Of a stretch of 64,000 nt of DNA, positions 17,356-26,385 are shown piece after piece. The notes beneath the pieces were generated by a model. The model was not told the DNA's origin. It saw only the letters and a program-made list of their open reading frames with translations, and did not search any database. Position numbers and translations under genes: made by a program. How positions within the stretch are numbered: the stretch's first letter is position 1; each line of letters begins with the position of its first letter. The stretch is taken from NCBI RefSeq assembly GCF_026625565.1, contig NZ_CP112998.1, forward strand, positions 3,908,501-3,972,500. The letters are read 5' to 3'. The stretch is from Dyadobacter pollutisoli. GTDB lineage: Bacteria; Bacteroidota; Bacteroidia; Cytophagales; Spirosomataceae.

Positions 17356-20262
17356 TCAACGTCCGCAGATACCTGTAAAGTCGCAATACTGGCAAGTATT
17401 CAGGTCATCGGTTTTGCGGAATGGCACATCTGCGTCAACCATTACATTGAGGATATCGGTCAGGATAATCTCTGATTTCTTGATAAAATCACCCGGCGCC
17501 AGTTCTTCGGTAAGTTCCAGTGGATTGGATATCAGGTTTTTGGGGTCACGAAAAGAGTAGAACCCTGATTTTACGGCAAAGTCACCAAAATTGTAAACCT
17601 GGCCTTTTAGTCTCAGCCCTTTTTCGTCCAGCATCTTGCGGTACATAAGGTACTCGTACATCCAGAGTTGCCGCACGTAGCCCATCTTTCGGTCAGCGTC
17701 GTTGCGGATCACATCTTCCCGTTTTTGCGGATCGGCCAGTTTTTGTTTTCCGGTCAGTTCTACGCTGCCGGTTTTGTAATCCATGACATACAGCGTTCCG
17801 TCTTCGGCCTGTTCAATGCGGTCGATTTTCCCGCCAATCTTCACGGGCGTGTAGGAACCCTGCAGTACCAGTTCGATTTTGGTAGTTAATGGCTGCTCTG
17901 CCGCCAGGATCTGCCTTCTCGGCTGCTGGCTCATCTGGTGCCGTAGGAAAACCAGGATCTGTTGCTCCCCGATCTGGTAGTAGATCCTGTTCAGCCCCAT
18001 ATCCGTCACGTACCCCCTGAATAAACGGTCGAACTCCTCCCTTAAAACGCCTTTGATCTGATCTTCGGAAGGATCGGTCGAGTTCAGGAAAAACTCTTTG
18101 TCCAGCCTTTCCAGCGAAGCGTGCAGCCACGTACCGATCTTGTCCATTCCCAGCTCTTCTTCCACTTCTTCCTTTTCTTTTACCCCCACAATGTGTTTGA
18201 GATAAAACTGCATGGAGCAGCGGATGAATTCATTGAGATGGGTGGGGAATATGCCCTTACTGGCTAGGTAATGGCGAATTGCAGCGATCATAGCTTCGTC
18301 TTTGTGCACTACTTCTTCCAGCTCCTCCTGCTGCCTGCCTTCAAATACGACGGTCTTGTTTTCAATTTTGATCTGCGGATTGTATTGGGACAGCTCGTAT
18401 TCCACCTGCCTGATAAAACGGCTCTTTTCCCCGCCACCCGGCGCATCATTGGTGCTCGTGTAGAGCATATGTACCTCTGACGCACGCTGTAAAAGTCTGT
18501 AAAAATGGTAGGACATCACCGCTTCCTGATGCTGGTGAGTAGGTAACCCTACTGCCTGGGCAGCGTCGAAAGGGATCAGTGAGTTCTGACGTTTGGCCGA
18601 CGGCAGCATTCCTTCATTCAACGATAATATAATGATCCGTTCAAAATCAAGGGCGCGGGTTTCCAGCATTCCCATAATTTGCAAATTACTGACAGGTTCG
18701 CCGCTGAATGGAATGCGGGTTTGCCGGATCAGTTCAAACATGAATGAGCGAAGTGTCCGTAACGTGATCAGCTCGGATTTCTCTTCAATGGTTTGTTCAA
18801 ATTGTTTGAGGAGCGTGTAAAAAAGATACAGATACTCCGTTTCCAGCGCGTTTTTGTAATCTTTATAAACCTCCCGCAGCAACTCAATCAACTGGTAAAA
18901 CGACTGTATAACCTGTTTGGAATTGTTTCTTTGCCAATGTGTAAACAGTATCCTGAATAATGGATGGTTCTCACTAAGCCCCAATAAATCCTCGGAACTG
19001 AGGAACACCTGGTTGTCTTCCGTAATGGCCCGTACCGTTTTCTGAATGATCGTCTGCCCGTCGCTCAGCGGTGTAAGTGCCACGTGTTCGTAATGCCGGA
19101 TAAAGGGATGGTTCAGGATTTTGTTGATCGATTTATGGCCAAACTTTGGTATCCTGATCAGTTTGCCACTTTTGCTCCGGAATTCGACCACATTCTGCTG
19201 CAGCTCAAAAATACTGTCCACCAATGTATAAAGCAGCGAGTTACGCATGGAAAGCCCCATGGTCACATTCAGGTCGCGCACATCCTCGTCGAGCGAGTAC
19301 AGCATCGGCAGCAGCAGGTTTTCATCTGCCAGTACAATGGCGGTCGGGATCGGGTTTTCTGGATCATCCTGCTCCCGCATTTGCCGGTAAAGCTGCCCGG
19401 CTACTTTGGTTTGCAGGGTTGCATTAGGCACGCCGTAAATGGTCAGGTCCTTTGCGGTTTGCATCAAATGGTCCGTCGTCCAGTTCCATTCACCGAATAC
19501 TTTGCTTTTCTGGTAGTCACGAAGGCTTTTTCCAGCTTCCACACCTGTGTTTTCAGACATATAGTAGCTGTCCGAATCCCATAGTACCTCCGCTTTTTTT
19601 GCTTTGATCAATGAGCTCACAATGATCCTTTCAGATTCTGTAAATGCATTGAAACCGGCAAAATACAGTTTTTCGAAATCCGTTTTTTTCGAAAGTAGCT
19701 GTCCTTCGTCTTCTGCGATTTCACGGTATGCCATTCCGCGGTACGCCATTCCTTTTTCTGAAAGCCTGTTTCTGAATGACAGATAGACTTTTTTGATATT
19801 TTCAAATAACGAGAAATACTGTTTGGAGCCGCCCTCGCTTTGCAATGTTTTCCCGGAAGGCAAACTTTCCTGCCAGCGTGTGATCGCATGCGCCTCCGAT
19901 AAATAGTCGAAGAGATAGTCCGTTTTAACCAGGTACTGATCGATTTTATCCAGGTCGCTGAGCAAAACAGACGCCCAGCCCATGAACCTTTCAAACTGAA
20001 CGTCAGGGTCTATTTCCCTGAAAGTTTCGTACAGATCAAACAGTAAATGCACCGGATCTTCAATTTCCAATGTGCAAATGCTTTCGACAAAGTCATCGAC
20101 AGCCATTACGACGGGGCTCATCATGGGTTCGGTCGTTTCCCGGGCCAGTTCCTGCATGAGGAAAAAGGCTGCGCGGCGCGTAGGGACAATGATATGGATC
20201 CTTTCCAGCGAGGTGTGGTTACTTAAAATACGTTTTGCAACGAGATTCAGAAAGGATTGCAT
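17356..20262 (-). CDS. AddB-like PD-(D/E)XK nuclease with Fe-S cysteines
   Basis: 968 residues from an ATG at 20262, 26 bases after the miaE stop; a longer frame (20361) would overlap miaE by 73 bases. The N-terminus resembles inactivated UvrD/AddB helicase folds (RIHIIVPTRRAAFFLMQEL) without a Walker A motif. The C-terminal nuclease core is seen at GGKIDRIEQ...LYVMDYKTG, with the Asp and the DYK catalytic residues, then QLWMYEYLMY. A cysteine in FIRCSMQFYL before the nuclease and C-x2-C-x5-C at the very end (CQYCDFTGICGR) match the iron-staple of AddB-type nucleases. Expected role: subunit of a RecBCD/AddAB-like end-processing complex. The AddA helicase is not in this window. Confidence 0.85.
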   Translation of the reverse strand: MQSFLNLVAKRILSNHTSLERIHIIVPTRRAAFFLMQELARETTEPMMSPVVMAVDDFVESICTLEIEDPVHLLFDLYETFREIDPDVQFERFMGWASVLLSDLDKIDQYLVKTDYLFDYLSEAHAITRWQESLPSGKTLQSEGGSKQYFSLFENIKKVYLSFRNRLSEKGMAYRGMAYREIAEDEGQLLSKKTDFEKLYFAGFNAFTESERIIVSSLIKAKKAEVLWDSDSYYMSENTGVEAGKSLRDYQKSKVFGEWNWTTDHLMQTAKDLTIYGVPNATLQTKVAGQLYRQMREQDDPENPIPTAIVLADENLLLPMLYSLDEDVRDLNVTMGLSMRNSLLYTLVDSIFELQQNVVEFRSKSGKLIRIPKFGHKSINKILNHPFIRHYEHVALTPLSDGQTIIQKTVRAITEDNQVFLSSEDLLGLSENHPLFRILFTHWQRNNSKQVIQSFYQLIELLREVYKDYKNALETEYLYLFYTLLKQFEQTIEEKSELITLRTLRSFMFELIRQTRIPFSGEPVSNLQIMGMLETRALDFERIIILSLNEGMLPSAKRQNSLIPFDAAQAVGLPTHQHQEAVMSYHFYRLLQRASEVHMLYTSTNDAPGGGEKSRFIRQVEYELSQYNPQIKIENKTVVFEGRQQEELEEVVHKDEAMIAAIRHYLASKGIFPTHLNEFIRCSMQFYLKHIVGVKEKEEVEEELGMDKIGTWLHASLERLDKEFFLNSTDPSEDQIKGVLREEFDRLFRGYVTDMGLNRIYYQIGEQQILVFLRHQMSQQPRRQILAAEQPLTTKIELVLQGSYTPVKIGGKIDRIEQAEDGTLYVMDYKTGSVELTGKQKLADPQKREDVIRNDADRKMGYVRQLWMYEYLMYRKMLDEKGLRLKGQVYNFGDFAVKSGFYSFRDPKNLISNPLELTEELAPGDFIKKSEIILTDILNVMVDADVPFRKTDDLNTCQYCDFTGICGR

Positions 20263-20288
20263 ATGCTGTGAATAGTTCTCTGAGTGAG

Positions 20289-20888
20289 TTAGTGGATACG
20301 ATCGCCGCGTGGCGTCAGTGATTTCATGATCTCTGCCTCCGTATGCAGCAATTCCTTCCACCTTTTCCTTACTTCATGTTCGGGCAGGTAAGTTTCTGCA
20401 AGTTCGATAAAAGTGCGGTAGTGGCCCGCCTCGGAGATCATCAGTTCGCGGTAAAATTTTTGAAGCGATTCGTCTTCCAGCGATTCTGAAAGTAATTTGA
20501 AGCGCTCACAACTTCTGGCTTCGATCAGGCCACATATCAGCAGCCGATCCAGCAGTGCCTGTTCGTAGTCGCCTTTGTTTCTCACAAGCTGCATGAGCTG
20601 GCCTACATATTCATCCTTCCGCTGCCGGCCCAAAGGAATGTTTCTTTTCTTCAATTCTTTCAGTACCCGTTGAAAATGGCCCCATTCCTCGGCAACTATC
20701 GGCGTGAGGGTTTCTACCAAATCTGCTTTTTCAGGATAATGTACGATCAGGGAAATGCAGCTGGAAGCCGCTTTTTGTTCGCAATATGCATGATCGATCA
20801 GGATGTCGCCAATCTGCATGGCAGCAACGTCAGTCCAGCGGGGATCTGTCGGTAATTCTAATCCCAGGGTAGTTAGTGGTGTAGCCAT
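20289..20888 (-). CDS. miaE: tRNA-(ms2io6A)-hydroxylase MiaE
   Basis: 199 residues, normal family length. A ferritin-like four-helix diiron protein: ligands are the Glu in AYCEQKAASS, Glu/His in VAEEWGHFQRV, Glu in LIEARSCERF and Glu/His in ISEAGHYRTF. MiaE hydroxylates the isopentenyl group of ms2i6A37 in tRNAs reading UNN codons, using O2. It sits 11 bases after the porin gene and just before the AddB-like gene, so the operon couples envelope, tRNA and DNA-repair genes without obvious functional link. Confidence 0.93.
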   Translation of the reverse strand: MATPLTTLGLELPTDPRWTDVAAMQIGDILIDHAYCEQKAASSCISLIVHYPEKADLVETLTPIVAEEWGHFQRVLKELKKRNIPLGRQRKDEYVGQLMQLVRNKGDYEQALLDRLLICGLIEARSCERFKLLSESLEDESLQKFYRELMISEAGHYRTFIELAETYLPEHEVRKRWKELLHTEAEIMKSLTPRGDRIH

Positions 20889-20899
20889 ATGCTAAAATA

Positions 20900-22891
20900 T
20901 TAGTCAAACATCGGCCAGTTGACGCCAAATGAAAAGGCCCTGGCCAGCCCGAGATAGTTGGGTGTGATGTAATAGCCTTTTGGAAAAAGCCCGAACTGCC
21001 CGCCCATATTCAGATAGGACATTTTGAAAAACAACCGTACCCGCTTGATACGGATCGTCGCGAATCCATCCACTACCATATTCTGTCCCAGTTTTTGATC
21101 ATTTTGCAAATGAAACTGTTGTGTAACAGGCATATACGCATCGGCGAGGTAAGAGGAGCGGTATCTGGCCGCCAGCCCCAGCTGAATGTACAATACTTTG
21201 GCATAAATAAAGTCGTAGCTGATCTCACCGCTGGCAAACAAGGTCGGCACGCGCAGTACATCTTTGTTATCATTCAATGTCAGGAAGCTCATGGCCGTAA
21301 AATTCCATCGCTTCAAATGTATCGCTGAGTTAAAACCAACACGCAGCAACCGGAAGCCGGAATTGAGCTGACGTGGGACTGCAACGGTATCGTAATAAAT
21401 GTAGTCGTTAATCTGATGGATCTGTATTTCCGGAACAAAGTCAATTTTCTTGGTTTTGAGCCGAAGCGAAGCATATATCGTTTGAATTTTCGTAGGGTCA
21501 AAGTTATTTCTCCATGCAAAATGATTGCTGAGGTAGCGCTGCACCATCAGGTCGGGCGCTGTTTGAATGCTCTGAAAACCGGCTTTCCCCCAATGCGTGT
21601 TCAGTTCGGCTTTCAGTTTGTATTCAACATTTTTGGCCAGATTGAGATCGGCCTCGGCGGTGAGATAGTTGCTGGAATCTTTGAGATAATAACCCAGCCA
21701 CGCACCAGCAATATTGTCGAATTTCAATCCGGTGCGATACGTTATGAAGGCGTCGCCGGTTTCGTTTCCGCCCTGGCCGACCGCACGCATACCATAGAAT
21801 CGTTGCCGGAGATATGCCCTGTAATTGAACCCGGAATAAAATCCCTTGATCCCGACCTTGTTATCAAACAGTTTGTAATAAATATCCTGCCGTGTCAATG
21901 TGGAATCGAAGCGGGGAGCCGGGTATACCTCTTTTTCCAACCCCCGTGAAATATCCTTGTCGGTATAGCGGTCGATCACGCTTTGGTAATCCGCCTGCTG
22001 GAATACCTGGAATCCATTGGCAAGCCGATACTGCTGGTAAATGTGGAAAACATGGCGTCGTTCCCACGAATTGGCATCATCGCTGATCCGTGCCGCGCCA
22101 TCGTATGAGTACTTTTCCACCACACCATCCGCCCCGACATTCGGGATCACGCCGCCTTGTTCTCGCACTTTCTGGTTCATGTGCCGGTAATGTGCGAGGA
22201 TCAGGTATTTTTTGTTTTTGGAAAAAAAGCTGGTGTGCATTAATAGTGTCCAGTTCTGCCCCAGTAATGCCCCCGAGTTCAGGGTATTGACAAATCCATA
22301 TTGTTTATTGGAAGTAAGCCTTTGTGCCCGGAGACCAAAATTAAAGCGGGAATGCACGTTTTGAGTGTAAGCAAATCTGCCGAGCGATGTCTTTTTTCCT
22401 CCAGAAATAAAGTCCAGCTCGGTATGCTGCGAGTGCGTGTCGTAGTATTGTACTTCGTCCTGTTTGATCGCATAAGCGTCATAGGCGCGGAGGCCGATCT
22501 GGGTACCAATGTCTTCGCGGGGCTGAAAAAAAAGGTTGCGTGTGGCTGTTACAGTGTTGCCGAGGTCCACCAGTTTTCCCCAGGAGCGATCGAGTGGTGT
22601 CCACCGGTGAAAGTTGATGAGGTTCGTATCTACCCGATAGCGAACAGAATCACGGTTGTTCAGGATATCGTTTTCAAAGAAATGTAATGTAGTCTGCGGC
22701 CCGTAGATCTGCTTGGTACTGTCGTCCAGAATAGCTCCGCCTCCCTGTGCGCCACCGCCGCCTCTCGATCCACCACCACCGCCGCCAGGCATCTGGACAC
22801 CTCCCGGTAACCTGACCTGGGCCGTGGCCTTTGGCACGATTAAAATGAAGCTGCATAAAAGACACAGTATGGTATAAAAAGCAATTCTCAT
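20900..22891 (-). CDS. Putative outer-membrane porin (Bacteroidota type)
   Basis: 663 residues: signal peptide (ending ATAQ), a low-complexity Gly-rich linker at about residues 33-53, then a long beta-barrel with alternating aromatic and polar strands (for example LHFFENDILNNRDSVRYRVD and FGLRAQRLTSNKQYGFVN) up to the C-terminal FSFGVNWPMFD, ending in an aromatic/acidic residue pair. The pattern matches the putative porin family common in Bacteroidota (Porin_10). It follows lpxK by 24 bases and is probably co-transcribed with it, placing two envelope genes together. No substrate can be inferred. Confidence 0.82.
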   Translation of the reverse strand: MRIAFYTILCLLCSFILIVPKATAQVRLPGGVQMPGGGGGGSRGGGGAQGGGAILDDSTKQIYGPQTTLHFFENDILNNRDSVRYRVDTNLINFHRWTPLDRSWGKLVDLGNTVTATRNLFFQPREDIGTQIGLRAYDAYAIKQDEVQYYDTHSQHTELDFISGGKKTSLGRFAYTQNVHSRFNFGLRAQRLTSNKQYGFVNTLNSGALLGQNWTLLMHTSFFSKNKKYLILAHYRHMNQKVREQGGVIPNVGADGVVEKYSYDGAARISDDANSWERRHVFHIYQQYRLANGFQVFQQADYQSVIDRYTDKDISRGLEKEVYPAPRFDSTLTRQDIYYKLFDNKVGIKGFYSGFNYRAYLRQRFYGMRAVGQGGNETGDAFITYRTGLKFDNIAGAWLGYYLKDSSNYLTAEADLNLAKNVEYKLKAELNTHWGKAGFQSIQTAPDLMVQRYLSNHFAWRNNFDPTKIQTIYASLRLKTKKIDFVPEIQIHQINDYIYYDTVAVPRQLNSGFRLLRVGFNSAIHLKRWNFTAMSFLTLNDNKDVLRVPTLFASGEISYDFIYAKVLYIQLGLAARYRSSYLADAYMPVTQQFHLQNDQKLGQNMVVDGFATIRIKRVRLFFKMSYLNMGGQFGLFPKGYYITPNYLGLARAFSFGVNWPMFD

Positions 22892-22915
22892 AGAGGAAAC
22901 TGTCGTTCTGCCGCT

Positions 22916-23956
22916 TTAAAGACGGTCATCAATTTGTTTGGTAATCCATTGGCTGAATGGCAGCGTATCATCCCCGAAATTGACGGCAACTGGGATATAG
23001 GCAAACCGCTCAGCGTAACCTGATTTCTCAACCAATGGTTTTAGTTTGACCATATCTTTTTCGGTTGTGACCACAAAAGTATCGTTTTTTAGGTACTTAA
23101 TCAGGCCTTGCAGGTCACTCTCACTGTAATTATGATGATCCGGAAAGATCATTTTATCTACAACGTCAAACCTGCCTTCGAGATATGCAGCGAAAGGGGC
23201 CGGATTAGCGATACCAGCCACCATTTTAACATTCTTTAACGAAACAGGCCTCCCTTCGTAGTTTAGCGGCCCGGCGTAGTCGGTAAAGGCAAAAAATACC
23301 GGGGTTTCCGGTTTTGCATATTTTAAGATCTCACCACGGATCTGAGCTCTTTGATTTCCATCAATCGATGGAGGACATTTGGTAACAATAACTGCGTCGG
23401 CCCGGTTGGCGCCTTTCCGCGTTTCCCGTAACCTGCCAGCCGGAAAAGGAAGATCGTTATAAAACGGGCGGTTGTAATCATTCAGCAACAGGTTGATATC
23501 CCTCCGAATGGCGCGGTGCTGGTAGGCGTCGTCGAGTAACAGAAGCCTGCTTTCAGGATGTGTACGATTGATCTCCAAAGCTCCTTTCACTCGGTTTTCG
23601 CAAACGGCGACGGTTACTTTCTTCCCAAATTTTGTAAAATATTGAAGTGGCTCATCACCGATGGTAGCGGCCGTAGCATCGGCGTCAGCCTGGATAAAAC
23701 CCCTGGTCTCGCGGCCATAGCCCCGGCTCAGAATGGCAAGAGGTGTTGCGGATGAAAGCAGGTTGGTAAGGTATTCAACAACAGGAGTTTTGCCCGTCCC
23801 TCCGACTGTTAAGTTGCCTGTTGAAATGACAAATTGAGGAACTTTGGTGGAAGAAAAAAGGCCAATATCATAGAACAGATTCCGGAGAGTCGTGATAAAA
23901 CCGTAGACCCACGAGAATGGTGTTAATGCTGTTTTTATCCATTGATGTTCTTCCAT
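22916..23956 (-). CDS. lpxK: Tetraacyldisaccharide 4'-kinase LpxK
   Basis: 346 residues from an ATG at 23956 (MEEHQWIKTAL); the longer frame to 24025 would overlap the divergent menC start, so the shorter start is chosen. Walker A: VISTGNLTVGGTGKTP. Other LpxK landmarks: LSRGYGRETRGF, GDEPLQYFTKFG, LLLLDDAYQHRAIRRDINLL and KNVKMVAGIANPAPF. LpxK phosphorylates the 4' position of the lipid A disaccharide precursor at the inner membrane. First gene of a minus-strand operon that continues with the porin, miaE and AddB-like genes. Confidence 0.95.
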   Translation of the reverse strand: MEEHQWIKTALTPFSWVYGFITTLRNLFYDIGLFSSTKVPQFVISTGNLTVGGTGKTPVVEYLTNLLSSATPLAILSRGYGRETRGFIQADADATAATIGDEPLQYFTKFGKKVTVAVCENRVKGALEINRTHPESRLLLLDDAYQHRAIRRDINLLLNDYNRPFYNDLPFPAGRLRETRKGANRADAVIVTKCPPSIDGNQRAQIRGEILKYAKPETPVFFAFTDYAGPLNYEGRPVSLKNVKMVAGIANPAPFAAYLEGRFDVVDKMIFPDHHNYSESDLQGLIKYLKNDTFVVTTEKDMVKLKPLVEKSGYAERFAYIPVAVNFGDDTLPFSQWITKQIDDRL

Positions 23957-24023
23957 ACCTGGTGCATAATTACGTATTTTTTGTCTAATATTGTGCCCCG
24001 AAAAAATCTGACACCGCAAAATC

Positions 24024-25124
24024 ATGCCTCTAAAAATTGTGTATAAGCCCTATACGCTGCATTTTCGCAAGCAAGCGGGTACCTCACGCGGGGTTCTTAC
24101 ACAAAAAACTTCCTGGCTGATCAAAATTACCGATACAGAAAAACCAGGTGTGGAAGGTTACGGCGAATGTGGGCCGCTGCCAGGCCTCAGTGTCGACGAT
24201 CTTCCTGATTTTGAAGCACAACTGGCTGATGTTTGTGAGACATTCAATGATCTGGACCTCGACGTTTTCCCATTCAACTTAGGCATCATTCTCGACCAGC
24301 TGGTACCCCAGCATTTGCCATCGGCCAGATGCGGCATTGAAACTGCCCTGCTGGACTTTATGAATGGCGGGCGGAGAACTCCGTTTAAGTCTGCTTTTTC
24401 CAAAGGTCATACCGGGATTTTGATGAATGGCCTGATCTGGATGGGTTCCTACGATAACATGCTGGAACAGGTGGAGGAAAAGCTAAGCCAGGGCTTCACC
24501 ACCTTAAAAATGAAGGTGGGTGCGATCGATTTTGATAAGGAATGCAGGATACTGGAAACAGTTCGCAGCCGGTTTGACAAAGACTCCATTACATTAAGAG
24601 TGGACGCAAACGGGGCATTTACTCCTGAAAACGTTCATAGCAGGCTCAATGCGCTCGCAAAGTTTGATCTGCATTCGATCGAGCAGCCCGTCAAAGCAGG
24701 CCAGCATGACTTAATGGCCGAATTGTGTGGAGTGTCTCCCGTAGCGGTTGCCTTGGACGAAGAATTGATCGGTGTTTTCGATTACCGGGGGAAATTTGCC
24801 CTGCTGAAAAAACTGATGCCGCCATTTATCATTCTCAAACCTACATTACTTGGCGGCTTCGGCCACACCAGCGAATGGATCGAGATCGCTAATCGTCTGA
24901 AAATTGACTGGTGGATTACTTCGGCGCTGGAATCCAATATAGGTCTTAATGCGATCGCGCAGTACACGGCTACATTTCAAAATGCGTTGCCGCAGGGCCT
25001 GGGTACCGGGCAGCTTTATACCAATAATTTCGAATCCCCGCTGTACATTGAAAACGGGCACCTGTACTACCAGCCAGATGCCGTTTGGGAGCTACCAGAC
25101 TATTCCTTTTCGGAGCAGGTTTAA
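24024..25124 (+). CDS. menC: o-Succinylbenzoate synthase MenC
   Basis: 366 residues of the enolase superfamily, muconate-lactonizing subgroup. Catalytic layout: TTLKMKVGAIDF (KxK lysine), RVDANGAF (Asp metal ligand), IEQPV (Glu), VALDEELIG (Asp/Glu), ILKPTLLGGF (Lys) and ITSALESNIGL. The SALESNIGLNAIAQYTA segment is characteristic of Bacteroidota MenC rather than dipeptide epimerases. It dehydrates SHCHC to o-succinylbenzoate in menaquinone biosynthesis. Divergent from lpxK; the last 33 bases overlap the convergent hemF. Confidence 0.88.
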   Translation: MPLKIVYKPYTLHFRKQAGTSRGVLTQKTSWLIKITDTEKPGVEGYGECGPLPGLSVDDLPDFEAQLADVCETFNDLDLDVFPFNLGIILDQLVPQHLPSARCGIETALLDFMNGGRRTPFKSAFSKGHTGILMNGLIWMGSYDNMLEQVEEKLSQGFTTLKMKVGAIDFDKECRILETVRSRFDKDSITLRVDANGAFTPENVHSRLNALAKFDLHSIEQPVKAGQHDLMAELCGVSPVAVALDEELIGVFDYRGKFALLKKLMPPFIILKPTLLGGFGHTSEWIEIANRLKIDWWITSALESNIGLNAIAQYTATFQNALPQGLGTGQLYTNNFESPLYIENGHLYYQPDAVWELPDYSFSEQV

Positions 25125-26003
25125 TGTTTTAGCCTCTGCCGATCCTTCTTCCGGTTGAAAATTGTATTCCCAGTTAGCCTGAGGCGGTAAGCTCATCAGA
25201 ATGGATTCCGTGCGTCCATTGGTTTCCAAACCGAACTTGGTACCCCGGTCCCACACCAGATTGAACTCCACGTAACGTCCGCGGCGTAGGAATTGCCATT
25301 GTTTCTCCTTTTCTGTAAAAACATCATCCCTGTGTTTGCGCATAAATGATGTGTACACAGGCGCGAAGGTTTCACCGATTTCTTTTACAAATGCGAAAAG
25401 TGCCTCTTTCGAAAGATTTTCACCATTGCCCGGTTCGTTTGGTTTGAGATAATCAAAGAATACTCCTCCGACTCCGCGCGTCTCATTGCGGTGCGGAATG
25501 TAGAAATAATCATCCGCCCATTGCTTGAACTTTGGATAAAAGTCAGTGTGGTGCTTGTTGCAGGCGGATTTCAAACGCCGATGAAACTTAGACGCATCTT
25601 CCTCATTCACATAATGGGGCGTGAGGTCGATACCGCCGCCAAACCAGCAGGTCCCGTTACTCAGCTCAAAATACCGCACATTCATATGTATAATGGGCAC
25701 GTGCGGGTTATGCGGGTGCATAACAATGGACACGCCGGTTGCAGTAAAGTGATACTCATCGTCTTCATTGAGGTTCATTTGTTGCCTGAGCCGCGGATGA
25801 ACTTCTCCTTTGACACTCGAAAAATTAACGCCACCCTTTTCAATAACGCCACCATTCTGGATCAGTCGCGTCCTGCCACCACCGCCTGAATGGTGTTCCC
25901 ATAAGTCTTCCTGGAACTGGCTGCCTCCGTCGGCGGCTTCAATCGCCTGACAGATATCGTCTTGTAAACTCTTGAAAAATCCTTCTATATCTTCAACTTT
26001 CAT
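25092..26003 (-). CDS. hemF: Oxygen-dependent coproporphyrinogen III oxidase HemF
   Basis: 303 residues from ATG 26003 (MKVEDIEGFFKSLQDD), matching family length; a longer frame to 26069 is rejected. Family signatures: GGGGRTRLIQNGGVIEKGGV, IHMNVRYFELSNGTCWFGGG, GIDLTPHYV, FFDYL and GRYVEFNLVWDRGTKFGL. It converts coproporphyrinogen III to protoporphyrinogen IX aerobically in haem synthesis. Convergent with menC. Confidence 0.96.
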   Translation of the reverse strand: MKVEDIEGFFKSLQDDICQAIEAADGGSQFQEDLWEHHSGGGGRTRLIQNGGVIEKGGVNFSSVKGEVHPRLRQQMNLNEDDEYHFTATGVSIVMHPHNPHVPIIHMNVRYFELSNGTCWFGGGIDLTPHYVNEEDASKFHRRLKSACNKHHTDFYPKFKQWADDYFYIPHRNETRGVGGVFFDYLKPNEPGNGENLSKEALFAFVKEIGETFAPVYTSFMRKHRDDVFTEKEKQWQFLRRGRYVEFNLVWDRGTKFGLETNGRTESILMSLPPQANWEYNFQPEEGSAEAKTLNLLRKGIVW

Positions 26004-26089
26004 ATGTCGTATGCTATTGCGGGGCAAAAGTACGATAAATCTGAAATTGGAAGCGAAGTGTAGCAACAAACGGAGTAGCAGGCCTACCC

Positions 26090-26215
26090 TTACTTTCGGA
26101 ACTTATTAGGTCTCTCTCCAACCCAACCTGCCCGGGAAATGTACTTGTCAAGTTCTGTATTTTCGTGCTTCCACACCTGTTCCATAATTTGCTCTTCCGC
26201 TTTGCTAAGCCTCAT
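26090..26215 (-). pseudogene. Truncated BlaI/MecI-type repressor remnant
   Basis: A 41-residue frame from ATG 26215 to a TAA at 26090. The first 16 residues, MRLSKAEEQIMEQVWK, are a close match to the first recognition helix region of BlaI/MecI winged-helix repressors. The rest (HENTELDKYISRAGWVGERP) no longer follows the family, and the remaining 80 residues including the dimerisation helices are missing. No BlaR1-type sensor is near. Either a decayed gene or a very small novel peptide. Confidence 0.5.
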
Positions 26216-26385
26216 TTGATCTACGTTTGTAATTTATATTCTACAAATGCAGATTCAAATTTAAATAAACCAAATTTTTATTTAAAAAATATAATTCAAT
26301 GAACGCTTGATTGAAACTTTTGATGCATGATAGTAAGTAACCAGGAAGGCACTATTTTTACGAATATTACATCACTTGTTCCCAA

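Noticed and set aside
19084..19584. 166-residue plus frame
   Set aside because: Antisense to the nuclease gene.
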